From Sinorhizobium meliloti 4H41 (GTDB taxonomy: Bacteria; Pseudomonadota; Alphaproteobacteria; Rhizobiales; Rhizobiaceae), in assembly GCF_000375585.1 (NCBI RefSeq), contig NZ_AQWP01000002.1, positions 372,001-436,000 of the forward strand: a stretch of 64,000 bases of DNA, written 5' to 3'. Position 1 is the stretch's first letter; the number at the start of each line of letters is the position of its first letter. The notes beneath the pieces were generated by a model. The model saw only the letters and a list, made by a program, of their open reading frames with translations, was not told where the DNA came from and ran no database searches. Positions 19,255-27,800 of this stretch are shown here, piece after piece. The position numbers were made by a program, and so were the translations under genes.

Positions 19255-19386
19255 ACCGCCTGCCCTAGAGAAGGCTATAGCGGCAACGGCGCGCGCCGAG
19301 AACGCGTTCGATCGAAGACCTGTGAGCCACGACAACCTCCGTGCTGGCATCGGGGAGCATCTCCCCTCGGGCGGAATGCCCTGACG

Positions 19387-19770
19387 AATGGCAGGTCTCC
19401 TGGCTCAGGGCGTCACGATCCTCATGGCCGCACGTTCGACGAACCGGCTCGGCCCGAAAAACGATGCGGCAAAAGACCGAACGGGCTCGCCTCGCCTTCC
19501 CGGCGTTTGCGGCATCGCGAAAGGCGGACGATTCGTAGAAGAAGAGGCGTCCTGCCTGGCTCATCGCAATGCCACGCCAGTGGCTTTTCCGACATGCCGC
19601 CAAACTTCACGAGACTGCCCCATGCAGCGCGTTGAAATCCGGCGAAATGCCCGATGGCGAACCCTGACCGTTCTACAGTCGCGGGGTCGGCTGCGATAAG
19701 GGCGCCCGGCGTGGGTCCGCCCCGTCGCATTCCCATTTACTCCCTCGCCCCACCTCGGCACGAGGGAACC
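19387..19770 (-). promoter_or_regulatory. Cobalamin riboswitch controlling cobP-cobW-cobN-cobO
   Basis: The minus strand carries the cobalamin aptamer landmarks in the right order. GCCGACCCCGCGACTGTAGA (19691-19672) comes first, then GCCACTG (19585-19579), GGGAAGG (19501-19495) and the terminal B12 box AGCCAGGAGACCTGCC (19402-19387). The 5' boundary near 19770 is approximate. At about 380 nt it is longer than the usual 200-230 nt core because of peripheral insertions. Between the B12 box and the cobP start lies a perfect GGGGAG-ATG-CTCCCC hairpin (19366-19352), likely part of the expression platform. Effect expected: repression when adenosylcobalamin is abundant. Confidence 0.93.
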
Positions 19771-20017
19771 ATCCATACTGCGTTAATTATGAAGCGGCAG
19801 CGGCAAAGTCAATCGACGGCCTGCGACACTGGGACCGCCGATTACGGCAGAAATGCGCTTTCGCGCCGGCTACCCCGAACGGGTAGGCAGACACTTCCGG
19901 CCCGGCCATGATAAGAATGAATGCTTGGGGTCCGGCGACATTGTGTCGATCCGGTTATCATTCACGCTCATGATCCCCGGACCACGTCGGCCGCAGGAGA
20001 TCATCGTGGAGGGTGCG

Positions 20018-20947
20018 ATGTTTCACTTGCGTCGTGCCGCAATCGCTGCTTTGGCCGCAGCGTTTTACGGTTCCATGCCGACGATTGCCGCCGAACCGGT
20101 TGGAGAAGCGGTCCGGATCAGGACGGTCGTCACCGGCAGCGGCGGGCCGCTCGTGGAGCGGGACGCTGTTCACCGGGACGAGCGAATAAGCACGTCCAGA
20201 TCTGGGCTCGGCCAGTTCGTGTTCCGCGACGGCAGTAAATTGGCGGTGGGGGCAGGCTCTTCCGTCGTCATCGACAAGTTCGTCTTCAACGATTCGAAAT
20301 CGGTGCAGCAACTCACCGTCGCCGCCGCCAAAGGCACGTTCCGTTGGATCAGCGGAAATTCGAAGCACTCGGCCTATCAGATCTTGACGCCTGCCGGAAC
20401 GATCGGCGTACGCGGAACCGTGTTCGACTTTTACATCGGCAACGACGGAACGACGGCGATCGTTCTCCTGGAGGGCGCGGCCCGGTTCTGCGGCCCGGCG
20501 GGATGCCAGCAGCTCACCCGACGCTGCGATTGCGTGATCGCAAAGCGCGACGGCACCATGACGGACACGCACAAGGCCGGTCGCCGCACACTGGCGACAC
20601 TCGGAAACCGGAAGGCCCTGCCCTTTCTTTCGGGCGACCAAAGACTTTCTGCCTCCTTCGGCGGCATGAGCGGCAGTTGCGGTATTTCGGCCGCTATCGA
20701 GATCAAGCCGACCACGCCGGAACGGGCGCGGCCGCCCGAAAAAGCAAGCCCGCAAAAGGCGCCCCGCCCGGGCAAGACGCCCAGCAACGAGCCGGGCAAG
20801 CGTGGCCTCGACAAGGGGAAGAAGGGGCAGGACACGGGCAAGAAGGGCCAGGACACCGGCAAGAAGGGGCAGGACACCGGCAAGAAGGGCCAGGATAGCG
20901 GCAAGAACGGGCAAGTGGACACAGGCACAAAGAACGGCCGCGGTTAG
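20018..20947 (+). CDS. FecR-domain periplasmic protein with C-terminal KKGQDTG repeats
   Basis: 309 residues. A signal peptide (MFHLRRAAIAALAAAFYGSM, cleaved near AIA/AEP) leads into a FecR domain: RDERISTSRSGLGQFVFRDGSKLAVGAGSSVVIDKFVF, then GTFRWISG and TPAGTIGVRGTVFDFYI. The tail is Pro/Lys-rich and ends in four tandem copies of a 7-residue unit KKGQDTG (last one KKGQDSG), encoded by near-identical 21 bp repeats. The ATG at 20018 has GGAGGG 5 bp upstream. It is tail-to-tail with the CHASE2 cyclase gene, a frequent partnership for such FecR proteins. Function unknown; possibly a cell-wall or envelope sensor ligand. Confidence 0.85.
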   Translation: MFHLRRAAIAALAAAFYGSMPTIAAEPVGEAVRIRTVVTGSGGPLVERDAVHRDERISTSRSGLGQFVFRDGSKLAVGAGSSVVIDKFVFNDSKSVQQLTVAAAKGTFRWISGNSKHSAYQILTPAGTIGVRGTVFDFYIGNDGTTAIVLLEGAARFCGPAGCQQLTRRCDCVIAKRDGTMTDTHKAGRRTLATLGNRKALPFLSGDQRLSASFGGMSGSCGISAAIEIKPTTPERARPPEKASPQKAPRPGKTPSNEPGKRGLDKGKKGQDTGKKGQDTGKKGQDTGKKGQDSGKNGQVDTGTKNGRG

Positions 20948-21003
20948 AGCACTTCCAGGAAAAGTGTGTAACGGTTTTCCGTCCGGAAGTGCGTTGGATC
21001 AAA
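20944..21003 (+). repeat. Dispersed palindromic intergenic repeat, copy 1
   Basis: A 60 bp element beginning TTAGAGCACTTCC and folding through GCACTTCC...GGAAGTGC with an inner GGAAAA/TTTTCC pair. A second, diverged copy is at 53291-53350. It begins within the last codons of the FecR gene and supplies its TAG stop. It also sits between two convergent genes, where it could work as a bidirectional terminator. Confidence 0.72.
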
Positions 21004-21011
21004 TGGTCTCT

Positions 21012-23189
21012 CTATTCGGCGGATCTGACTTCGTCTGCGAACGGCAAAGGATCACCGGCAAAGTGGTCTGTCCGGCGCCCGATGCGGCGATAAAAATCCG
21101 ATAATCCCCCGCAAAGAGCCGGAGCCTTGAGCTTTGCGGCATTGACAAGCTCTCTGCGGGGCCGTGACCTTAAACGCATCGCCCCGATCAACTGTTCATG
21201 AATGCGCTGCAGCTCGGAAAACTCGGCCGAAGCGGCCATATGCTCGTCACCGACCACGGCGAATACCCGCGTTCGCGTGCTCTTGCCCTTCAGCGCCAGC
21301 GCCCCCGCCTCCAGCACGGCGCACCGTTCGCCCAGATCCGCCGTCGTCTCGGATATCAGAATATCGAAGCCGACGTCCTTGCAGGCAGCCTCGATCCGGG
21401 CGGCGACGTTGACCGCGTCGCCGACGGCCGAATAGTTGAAGTGCATCTCCGCTCCCATATTGCCGACGCAGGCAAGCCCGGTATGGATCCCCACACCGAT
21501 CGCCACCTTTTGGTCGCTCCCGAAGCCGAAGGCGTCGCTCTCGTTGAGGCGGGCGAGCGTCTCGCGCATGGCCAAGGCGGCGCGGATGGCCTTGCCGGGG
21601 TGATCGGCGACGTCGACGGGCGCATTCCAGAACGCCATGATCGAATCGCCGATGAACTTGTCGAGCGTGCCTTCATTGGCGATGACATGGCGGCTCAGCG
21701 CGTCGAGCAGCGTGTTGAGAAACCGGACCACCTCTCCCGGCGTCAGGCGCTCGCTGATCTCCGTGAAGTTGCGCACGTCGACGAACATGATCGTCAACTC
21801 ACGGTCGTCGCCGCCGAGACGCAGGGCGTCATGCGTATGCTCGATGCGATAGAGGAGCGAGGGCGACAGGTACTGGCCAAAGGCGCGCCGAACCACGCGC
21901 CGCTCCCGGTCTATGACCAGGAAACGATAGGCGGTTGCCGCAAAATGGGTGATCGATCCGGCAAGGATCGGAGCCAGAGGGTCGAACAGCAGGCCTGCAT
22001 AGAGGAAGGCTGACCAGGAGGCCGCGAGGGCCAGCGCGGTTATCAGAAGGCCGCAGGCAAGCGCGACGGCCGGGCTGACGAAGGTGGTCAGCAGGACGAG
22101 CAGGCTCCCTGCAGCCGCGATCGCAAGGATTTCCAGTCCGTCCGCCCAATCCGGACGGGAGAGGAAGCGGCCCGAGAGAACCTGCTCGACAGTCTGCGCG
22201 TGCAGCGACACGCCGGGCACGTTGTGTCCAAGAGCCGTGGTGCGGATGTCCTGCAGGCCTGCTGCCGACGTGCCCACGAATACGATACTGCCTTGGATCG
22301 CTGCCCTCGTCTCTGCGGAAACTCCGCCGGGCGCCAGCACCCGGCCGGCAGAGACATATCTTTCACCGCGATCGGGACTGACATAGAGCCAGAGTTCGCC
22401 CGCCGCGGTCACCGGCACCACGAATTCGCCGACCTTGATCAGCGTGATGGTATCAGGCGCATCCGGAGCACCCGCTACGATGTAGGTGGAAGCGCCCTGA
22501 GCCACACGCAGCGCTTCGAGGGCCAGGTTCGGATAGAGTTGCTCGCCATCGCTCAACAGCAGCGGGACGGCGCGCACAACGGCCGACGGCCTGCCGGGAT
22601 TGAGGCTGATATGGCCCAGGCCCACGGCACTGGCTTCGAGTTGTGGCCTCAAAGGAGTCGCAGCCGTAAGCCGCGGCGGCGCATCGAGCGGACTTTCGCC
22701 GGTGAAGGCGAAACCCGCTTTCACCGGCGGCCGGTAGTTGCCTGCGTTGGAAAGGCCGAAACCGAGCACGACCGGCCGGTCGGCGATCGATCGGGAGAGT
22801 ATCTCGTCATTGTCCGGCAGCCGCTCAAGGAGCGCCGGATCGACCCCGGCGACATCGCGCATGACGCTGCGCGGCGAAAGACGGTCGGGTTCGGAGAACA
22901 GGATGTCGAAGGCTATCACCGCCGCCCCCATTTCCGAGAGCCGGTCGACCAGTGCGGCAACGCGGTCGCGCGGCCACGGCCACTGGCCGAACTCTTTCAG
23001 CGACGCCTCGTCGATGTCGACGACGCGAACCGGAACGTCCTCGAAGCTGCGCGGCGCCAGGCGCTGATACTCGTCGAAAGTGAGATCTCGGGCGAGACGC
23101 AAAAGCGGCGGATCGCTTGCACGCAGCACGGTGAGCGCCGCGACGATCACCAGGCCGATAATGACCCCTATTAGCTGCGTGCGTGCCAT
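21012..23189 (-). CDS. CHASE2-domain class III adenylate/guanylate cyclase
   Basis: 725 residues. N-terminal membrane segment (TQLIGVIIGLVIVAALTVL), an extracytoplasmic CHASE2 sensor domain (about 30-330, with VRVVDIDEASLKEFGQWPWPRD and GSIVFVGTSAAGLQD), three closely spaced membrane helices (about 345-410), then a class III nucleotidyl cyclase domain (about 460-640). The metal-binding Asp are in FVDVRNFTEI and GDSIMAF, the Lys in LDKFIGDS, and the transition-state block in VGDAVNVAARIE. ATG at 23189 is preferred over 23225 because AAGGGCG precedes it. Makes a cyclic nucleotide in response to a periplasmic cue, perhaps via the convergent FecR protein. Confidence 0.92.
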   Translation of the reverse strand: MARTQLIGVIIGLVIVAALTVLRASDPPLLRLARDLTFDEYQRLAPRSFEDVPVRVVDIDEASLKEFGQWPWPRDRVAALVDRLSEMGAAVIAFDILFSEPDRLSPRSVMRDVAGVDPALLERLPDNDEILSRSIADRPVVLGFGLSNAGNYRPPVKAGFAFTGESPLDAPPRLTAATPLRPQLEASAVGLGHISLNPGRPSAVVRAVPLLLSDGEQLYPNLALEALRVAQGASTYIVAGAPDAPDTITLIKVGEFVVPVTAAGELWLYVSPDRGERYVSAGRVLAPGGVSAETRAAIQGSIVFVGTSAAGLQDIRTTALGHNVPGVSLHAQTVEQVLSGRFLSRPDWADGLEILAIAAAGSLLVLLTTFVSPAVALACGLLITALALAASWSAFLYAGLLFDPLAPILAGSITHFAATAYRFLVIDRERRVVRRAFGQYLSPSLLYRIEHTHDALRLGGDDRELTIMFVDVRNFTEISERLTPGEVVRFLNTLLDALSRHVIANEGTLDKFIGDSIMAFWNAPVDVADHPGKAIRAALAMRETLARLNESDAFGFGSDQKVAIGVGIHTGLACVGNMGAEMHFNYSAVGDAVNVAARIEAACKDVGFDILISETTADLGERCAVLEAGALALKGKSTRTRVFAVVGDEHMAASAEFSELQRIHEQLIGAMRLRSRPRRELVNAAKLKAPALCGGLSDFYRRIGRRTDHFAGDPLPFADEVRSAE

Positions 23190-23313
23190 GGCAGCGCCCT
23201 TCGCCCGGACGCCGTCGCCATGCACAGCGGCGAAGAGGTCGTCCTACCCGAAAACCATGCTGCATTTTTCGCAAGGCGTATGCAACGGAGAACGTGACGA
23301 CGGGTGTAAAGCC

Positions 23314-24129
23314 TCAGGTCCTGGTTGGAAGCACCTTGTCGAGAAATGCAAGCATGGCGCCGTTGAACACGTCGGGCCTCTGCAGCGGCGCAAAGTGGCT
23401 GACGTGTTCAAGCGTGATCAATTCGGCTGCGGGAATGCTCCGCGCGAGATATTGGGCGTGCTCTCTCTTTATGAACTCGTCGTTCTCGGCCTGCACGATC
23501 GCGACCGGCACTCGGATGCCGGCGAGGTCGCCCGCCGAATAATTGGGTTGCGTACTCATCATCTCGCTGACGGCCGAGACGAAGTCATCGAACTCATCAG
23601 GCGTCGCCGACAATTCGGCATAGTCCTTCCGGTGCCGGGCGAAGCAACGGTCGATAACCGGAGTGGCCTCGAATTCTGTCGCGCCGCTCGGGTCCATGTT
23701 GCAGCCGAAGAAGAAGACGCCGGCAACGCGCGTTGGAGCCGCGCTCGCAAGCACGAGGCCGATGCACGCCCCGTCGCTCCAGCCCACCACGGCGAATTTC
23801 TGAAGCTTCAGCATGTCGGTGACGGCAAGGACGTCGGACGCCATCACTTCGTAGCTGTAGGGCCGCTCATCGCGCGTGCTGCGCCCATGTCCGCGGCTGT
23901 CGATGAGCACGACGCGACGGCCGGCCTCAAGAAGCGGCGCAAGCTGATAGCCCCAATTGCCGCTGTGGCCGAGGCCGCCGTGCAACAGGACCACCGGTGC
24001 TCCCGCGCCATATGTCGAATACCATATCCGGGCGCCATCGCGCTCCACATAGCCCTGCTCCGCGGCCGGAGGCAGAGCCGGTGCGCCCTGGGCTTCGAAC
24101 TGCCGAAGATCGTCGTCGTATTGCTGCAT
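23314..24129 (-). CDS. Alpha/beta hydrolase
   Basis: 271 residues. Alpha/beta-hydrolase fold with HGGLGHSGNWG oxyanion region, nucleophile elbow VVGWSDGACIG (Ser), acid in VQAENDEFI, and catalytic His in EHVSHFAP. No signal peptide, so cytoplasmic. Substrate unknown. It follows cobQ by 91 bp on the same strand, so it may be co-transcribed, but nothing ties it to cobalamin. Confidence 0.85.
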   Translation of the reverse strand: MQQYDDDLRQFEAQGAPALPPAAEQGYVERDGARIWYSTYGAGAPVVLLHGGLGHSGNWGYQLAPLLEAGRRVVLIDSRGHGRSTRDERPYSYEVMASDVLAVTDMLKLQKFAVVGWSDGACIGLVLASAAPTRVAGVFFFGCNMDPSGATEFEATPVIDRCFARHRKDYAELSATPDEFDDFVSAVSEMMSTQPNYSAGDLAGIRVPVAIVQAENDEFIKREHAQYLARSIPAAELITLEHVSHFAPLQRPDVFNGAMLAFLDKVLPTRT

Positions 24130-24220
24130 TTCGATCCTTTCAACGAGCCGTTTTCTGCGCTTCCGACACGATACGGTCCGGGCGAGAAATGCCAAAAAGG
24201 CACGCCTCGTCCGGCCGGCC

Positions 24221-25675
24221 CTACCCCAAAAGCGTGCCGAGCCATGCCCGATCGAGTACCGCTTCGAGTTCCCCGGCAATCTCGTCGAGAGCCGCATCCA
24301 CCGACTGGCGGTAATTGCCTCCCCCGCCTTCGATACCGAAGCTCCTGAGCAACGCGGAACGGTAGGCGTCGCTTGCGAAAAGACCGTGCAGATAGGTGCC
24401 CATCACGCGGCCGTCCGCCGACATCGCTCCATCCGGGCGGCCGTCGATCTCGACCGGCGCGCGGCTGCAATCGGCGCCGGTCGTCTTGCCGAGATGGATT
24501 TCGTAGCCTTCGAGCGCGACGTCGTATTCTCGCGACCAGGCGCGGCTGTTGCGAACCGTCTTTTCCGGAGCCATCTCCGTCTCGACGGAAAGCAGCCCCA
24601 GCCCCTCAATCGCGCGCTTGCCGCCCTCGATACCTAGCGGATCGGTAACCCGGCTTCCGAGCATCTGATAGCCGCCGCAGATACCGACGACCCGCCCACC
24701 GCGGCGCATATGCCGGTCGAGGTCCCGGTCCCAGCCCTGCCTGCGGAAATCCTCGAGATCGGCAATGGTGGACTTCGAGCCGGGTATGACGATGAGGCCC
24801 GCATCGTCTGGAAGCGGCGCCCCCGGCCGAACGAAGACGATGTCCACGTCCGGCTCCGCGGCCAGGGGATCGAGATCGTCGAAATTGGCGATCCGCGACA
24901 GGACGGGGACCGCGACCTTCAGCGCCTTGCCGCCGCCCCGCGTCAGCCTCTCGAGAACGACGGAGTCTTCGGCAGGCAGCCGCCCGGCACTTTTCAGCCA
25001 GGGCACGACGCCGAAGCAAGGCCAGCCGGTAAACTGGCGGACCGATGCGATGCCGTCGTCGAAGAGCGTAACATCGCCGCGGAATTTGTTGATGAGGTAG
25101 CCGGTGACCATGCGCCGGTCGTTCTCCGGCAGGATCGCATGCGTGCCGACCAGGGACGCGATAACACCACCGCGGTCGATATCGCCGACGAGAACGACGG
25201 GTACGTCAGCGCGGGTGGCAAAGCCCATATTGGCGATGTCGCCGGCGCGCAGGTTGATCTCGGCCGGCGAACCGGCGCCTTCGACGATCACGAGATCGGC
25301 GCCGGCTGACACCTGCTCGAAACTCTCCATGACAGAGCCGAGGAGCCTTGGCTTGAGAGCCTGGTAGTCCCTCCCCTTGGCCTGGCCGGCCACCTTGCCC
25401 TGGACGACGATCTGGCTGCCCACGTCCGATTGCGGCTTCAGGAGCACCGGGTTCATATGCACGGAGGACGGCACGCGTGCGGCAAGCGCCTGGAGCCATT
25501 GCGCACGGCCGATCTCGCCGCCGTCGTCAGCAACGGCGGCATTGTTCGACATGTTCTGGGGCTTGAACGGTTTTACGCTGAGGCCATGATTGGATGCGAG
25601 CCGGCAGAGGCCCGCCACCAGTACCGATTTTCCGACATCCGAGCCGGTTCCCTGCAGCATGATCTTGCGTGTCAT
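24221..25675 (-). CDS. cobQ: Cobyric acid synthase CobQ
   Basis: 484 residues. Glutamine-dependent amidation of the b, d, e and g side chains of adenosylcobyrinic a,c-diamide to cobyric acid. N-terminal dethiobiotin-synthetase-like ATPase starts MTRKIMLQGTGSDVGKSVLV; KPFKPQNMSNNA and VIVEGAGSPAEINLR are family blocks. The C-terminal class I amidotransferase has its Cys in VVGICGGYQMLG (about residue 331) and His in GTYLHGLF. ATG at 25675 has GGGAAAGG just upstream. It stands apart from the other cob blocks, with no riboswitch seen upstream. Confidence 0.96.
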   Translation of the reverse strand: MTRKIMLQGTGSDVGKSVLVAGLCRLASNHGLSVKPFKPQNMSNNAAVADDGGEIGRAQWLQALAARVPSSVHMNPVLLKPQSDVGSQIVVQGKVAGQAKGRDYQALKPRLLGSVMESFEQVSAGADLVIVEGAGSPAEINLRAGDIANMGFATRADVPVVLVGDIDRGGVIASLVGTHAILPENDRRMVTGYLINKFRGDVTLFDDGIASVRQFTGWPCFGVVPWLKSAGRLPAEDSVVLERLTRGGGKALKVAVPVLSRIANFDDLDPLAAEPDVDIVFVRPGAPLPDDAGLIVIPGSKSTIADLEDFRRQGWDRDLDRHMRRGGRVVGICGGYQMLGSRVTDPLGIEGGKRAIEGLGLLSVETEMAPEKTVRNSRAWSREYDVALEGYEIHLGKTTGADCSRAPVEIDGRPDGAMSADGRVMGTYLHGLFASDAYRSALLRSFGIEGGGGNYRQSVDAALDEIAGELEAVLDRAWLGTLLG

Positions 25676-25965
25676 GCCTTTCCCGTAGCATCGAAAGCGC
25701 CTGCCGCAAAGCTCCGTCCCGACGCGATTCCGCCGTGATTGCGTCACCGGCGGTCGCGGTGCGTTTCCGGCCTTCTTCAAGCGTTCTGGGGCGGGAGGAT
25801 GAAACCTGTGTGCGGTTTATTTTTCAGGATCTGAAAATTCTCGCGAGCTAGCTCAATTGCGACATGCGGTGCCGAGCCTGGCATTCAAGCCGTCGCGGCA
25901 AGAGCCTATATCCGCGCCATCGAAACCCCGCCGGAAAATTGCCCGGTCTCCCAAGGTAGAAAGTC

Positions 25966-26109
25966 ATGCTGTTCGTTTTCGGCAAACCCAACTTCGTTCA
26001 GATCGCCTGGAACTCCAAGGCGCCGAACGGCCAGTCCCGCGTCCGTAATGTAGTCGCGGAAGCGCCGGTCGGCCCACTCGGCCTCATCCGCACGTCCAAC
26101 GTCGGATAA
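25966..26109 (+). CDS. Small hypothetical protein, 47 residues
   Basis: Reading frame MLFVFGKPNFVQIAWNSKAP... ending ...LIRTSNVG. About 80% of codons end in G or C, as expected for a real gene in this genome, and AAGG lies about 10 bp before the ATG. A GC-rich hairpin (26127-26157) follows the stop. No family recognised. Could instead be a chance frame in the long cobQ/binding-protein intergenic region. Confidence 0.4.
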   Translation: MLFVFGKPNFVQIAWNSKAPNGQSRVRNVVAEAPVGPLGLIRTSNVG

Positions 26110-26572
26110 AGCGCCACGTCGCGTTCGAAGCCGCCCCCTTTTCGGGGCGGCTGCTTCACGATTCCCGCCCTGAAATGCAAAAGCCGCACCCAACCGTTGG
26201 AATGGAAGGGTGCGGCGATCAGATCGTTCCGCTGAATATCGGGTCCGGTACGCACTACCTGATCCGGACCTGCGGCAGTCGCCCGCCGCAGGCAGACAAT
26301 TATCCCCACAACCTTACCGGATCGTTATTGAGGCCTTAACCAAAGGTGAATTTCGGCGATTTCGCCGTTCGCGTCCTCGGTACCGCGAGCTCCTCGCGGC
26401 GCAATATGCCGCCGGCGACCGGCGCCGGATCGAAAAGGTTGATTTCTCGACGCGAACACTTAGGCTTGCCGCAATGACAACGAAGTGGGCTGGCAGCTTC
26501 AGCGCGCGGGAGCGATTGGGCGGCGCTCCATCCACCATGTGTGGCCGCAGTGACGTGAAGGTGTCGACGGAC
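26110..26572. other. Intergenic region with two GC-rich hairpins upstream of the betaine-type binding protein
   Basis: Hairpin 1 (26127-26157) has GCCGCCCC/GGGGCGGC arms; hairpin 2 has GCCGCACCC (26183-26191) and GGGTGCGGC (26208-26216) arms. Neither is followed by a long T-run. No convincing gene is seen in the rest, which should contain the promoter of the downstream binding protein. Confidence 0.5.
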
Positions 26573-27571
26573 ATGAAAAAACTCCTTGCTACCCTCATCC
26601 TCACGGCGGGCATATGGTCTCTGGCGGGCCCTTCCGGTGCTGCCGAATGTGGCGGCGTCAGCATCGCCGAGATGGACTGGGCATCGGCGGGCGTCGCGGC
26701 TCACGTGGACAAGTTCATTCTGGAAACCGGCTATGGATGCAGCGTGAAGCTCGTCGCTGGCGACACGATGCTGACCTTTACCTCGATGAACGAGAAGGCG
26801 GAGCCCGACCTGGTGCCGGAACTGTGGATCAACTCCGTACGCACGCCTTTCGATGCCGCAATCAAGGAAGGCCGCCTCGTCGAAGGCGCCAGAATCTTGA
26901 GCGAAGGTGGGGTAGAGGGCTGGTGGATTCCGAAGTTCATCGCCGACGCGCACCCGGACATTCGAACGGTGCAGGACGCGTTGAAGCGCCCGGAACTCTT
27001 CCCTTCTCATGAGAACCCCGCAAAGGGAGCGGTCCACAATTGTCCTTCAACATGGAATTGCCGGTTCTCCACCGCCAACCTCTACAAGGCTCTCGAAGCG
27101 GACAAGGCCGGCTTCCAGCTGATCGATCCCGGTTCCGCTGCCGGGCTTGACGCGTCGATCGCCGATGCATTCGAGAAGAAGACCGGCTGGCTCGGCTATT
27201 ATTGGGCTCCGACCGCCTTGCTCGGCAAGTACGAGATGACCTTGCTGTCTTTCGGCGTGGATCACGACAAGGCGGAATGGGACTCCTGCACTGCCGCCCC
27301 GAATTGCCCGACCCCAAAGGTAAACTCCTATCCGGTCTCGGACGTCTATACCGTGGTGACCAAGTCCTTTGCCGATCGAGCAGGCAGCGCCATGGACTAC
27401 GTCCAGGCGCGGCAATGGGAAAACGCGACGGTAAACAAAGTTCTGGCTTGGATGGATCAGAACCGGGGGACGAACGAAAGCGCCGCCCGCTACTTCCTCG
27501 AAAACTTCCAGGAGATATGGACGCAGTGGGTAGGCCCGGAGGTCGCCGAAAAGGTGAAGGCCGCGCTCTAG
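26573..27571 (+). CDS. Glycine betaine/quaternary amine ABC transporter substrate-binding protein (OpuAC/ProX type)
   Basis: 332 residues. Signal peptide MKKLLATLILTAGIWSLAGPSGAA is followed by an OpuAC-like domain: CGGVSIAEMDWASAGVAAHVDKFILETGYGC, EPDLVPELWINSVRTPFD and GYYWAPTALLGKYEM. The Trp residues (EMDW, EGWW, YYWAP) fit the aromatic cages that bind quaternary ammonium in this family, but no single one can be assigned. The ATG at 26573 starts the signal peptide. The next gene on the strand is the matching ATPase, yet no permease gene lies between or near. Confidence 0.9.
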   Translation: MKKLLATLILTAGIWSLAGPSGAAECGGVSIAEMDWASAGVAAHVDKFILETGYGCSVKLVAGDTMLTFTSMNEKAEPDLVPELWINSVRTPFDAAIKEGRLVEGARILSEGGVEGWWIPKFIADAHPDIRTVQDALKRPELFPSHENPAKGAVHNCPSTWNCRFSTANLYKALEADKAGFQLIDPGSAAGLDASIADAFEKKTGWLGYYWAPTALLGKYEMTLLSFGVDHDKAEWDSCTAAPNCPTPKVNSYPVSDVYTVVTKSFADRAGSAMDYVQARQWENATVNKVLAWMDQNRGTNESAARYFLENFQEIWTQWVGPEVAEKVKAAL

Positions 27572-27800
27572 ATCACTGTGATCTTCGGTCGGATCGGCGC
27601 GAAATCGTGAAGGTGATGGATTCCAGCGCCCATTCGAGGATGCGGCTGCCTGATGCGCGACGCACGAGCCGCGCCTGCGTCGCAAACAGTAAAGCGGTCG
27701 GCGTGTTCCGCTGTCACAGTTCTGATGCAAGGAGCGGGAAGCGCCACGAAAACGCAGTCGGCGTAAAAGCTCCAAGCCAAGAGAAGGGGAAAGGTTGTCC

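Noticed and set aside
19387-19560. A second cobalamin aptamer suggested by the other AGCCAGG on the minus strand (about 19564-19558)
   Set aside because: It lacks the remainder of a B12 box and lies inside the peripheral part of the same riboswitch.
20815-20905. CRISPR-like repeats
   Set aside because: The 21 bp units are in-frame protein repeats without spacers.
27572-27800. A hidden permease remnant between the binding protein and ATPase
   Set aside because: The frame I translated across the gap shows no hydrophobic segments; it continues a shadow frame from the binding-protein gene.
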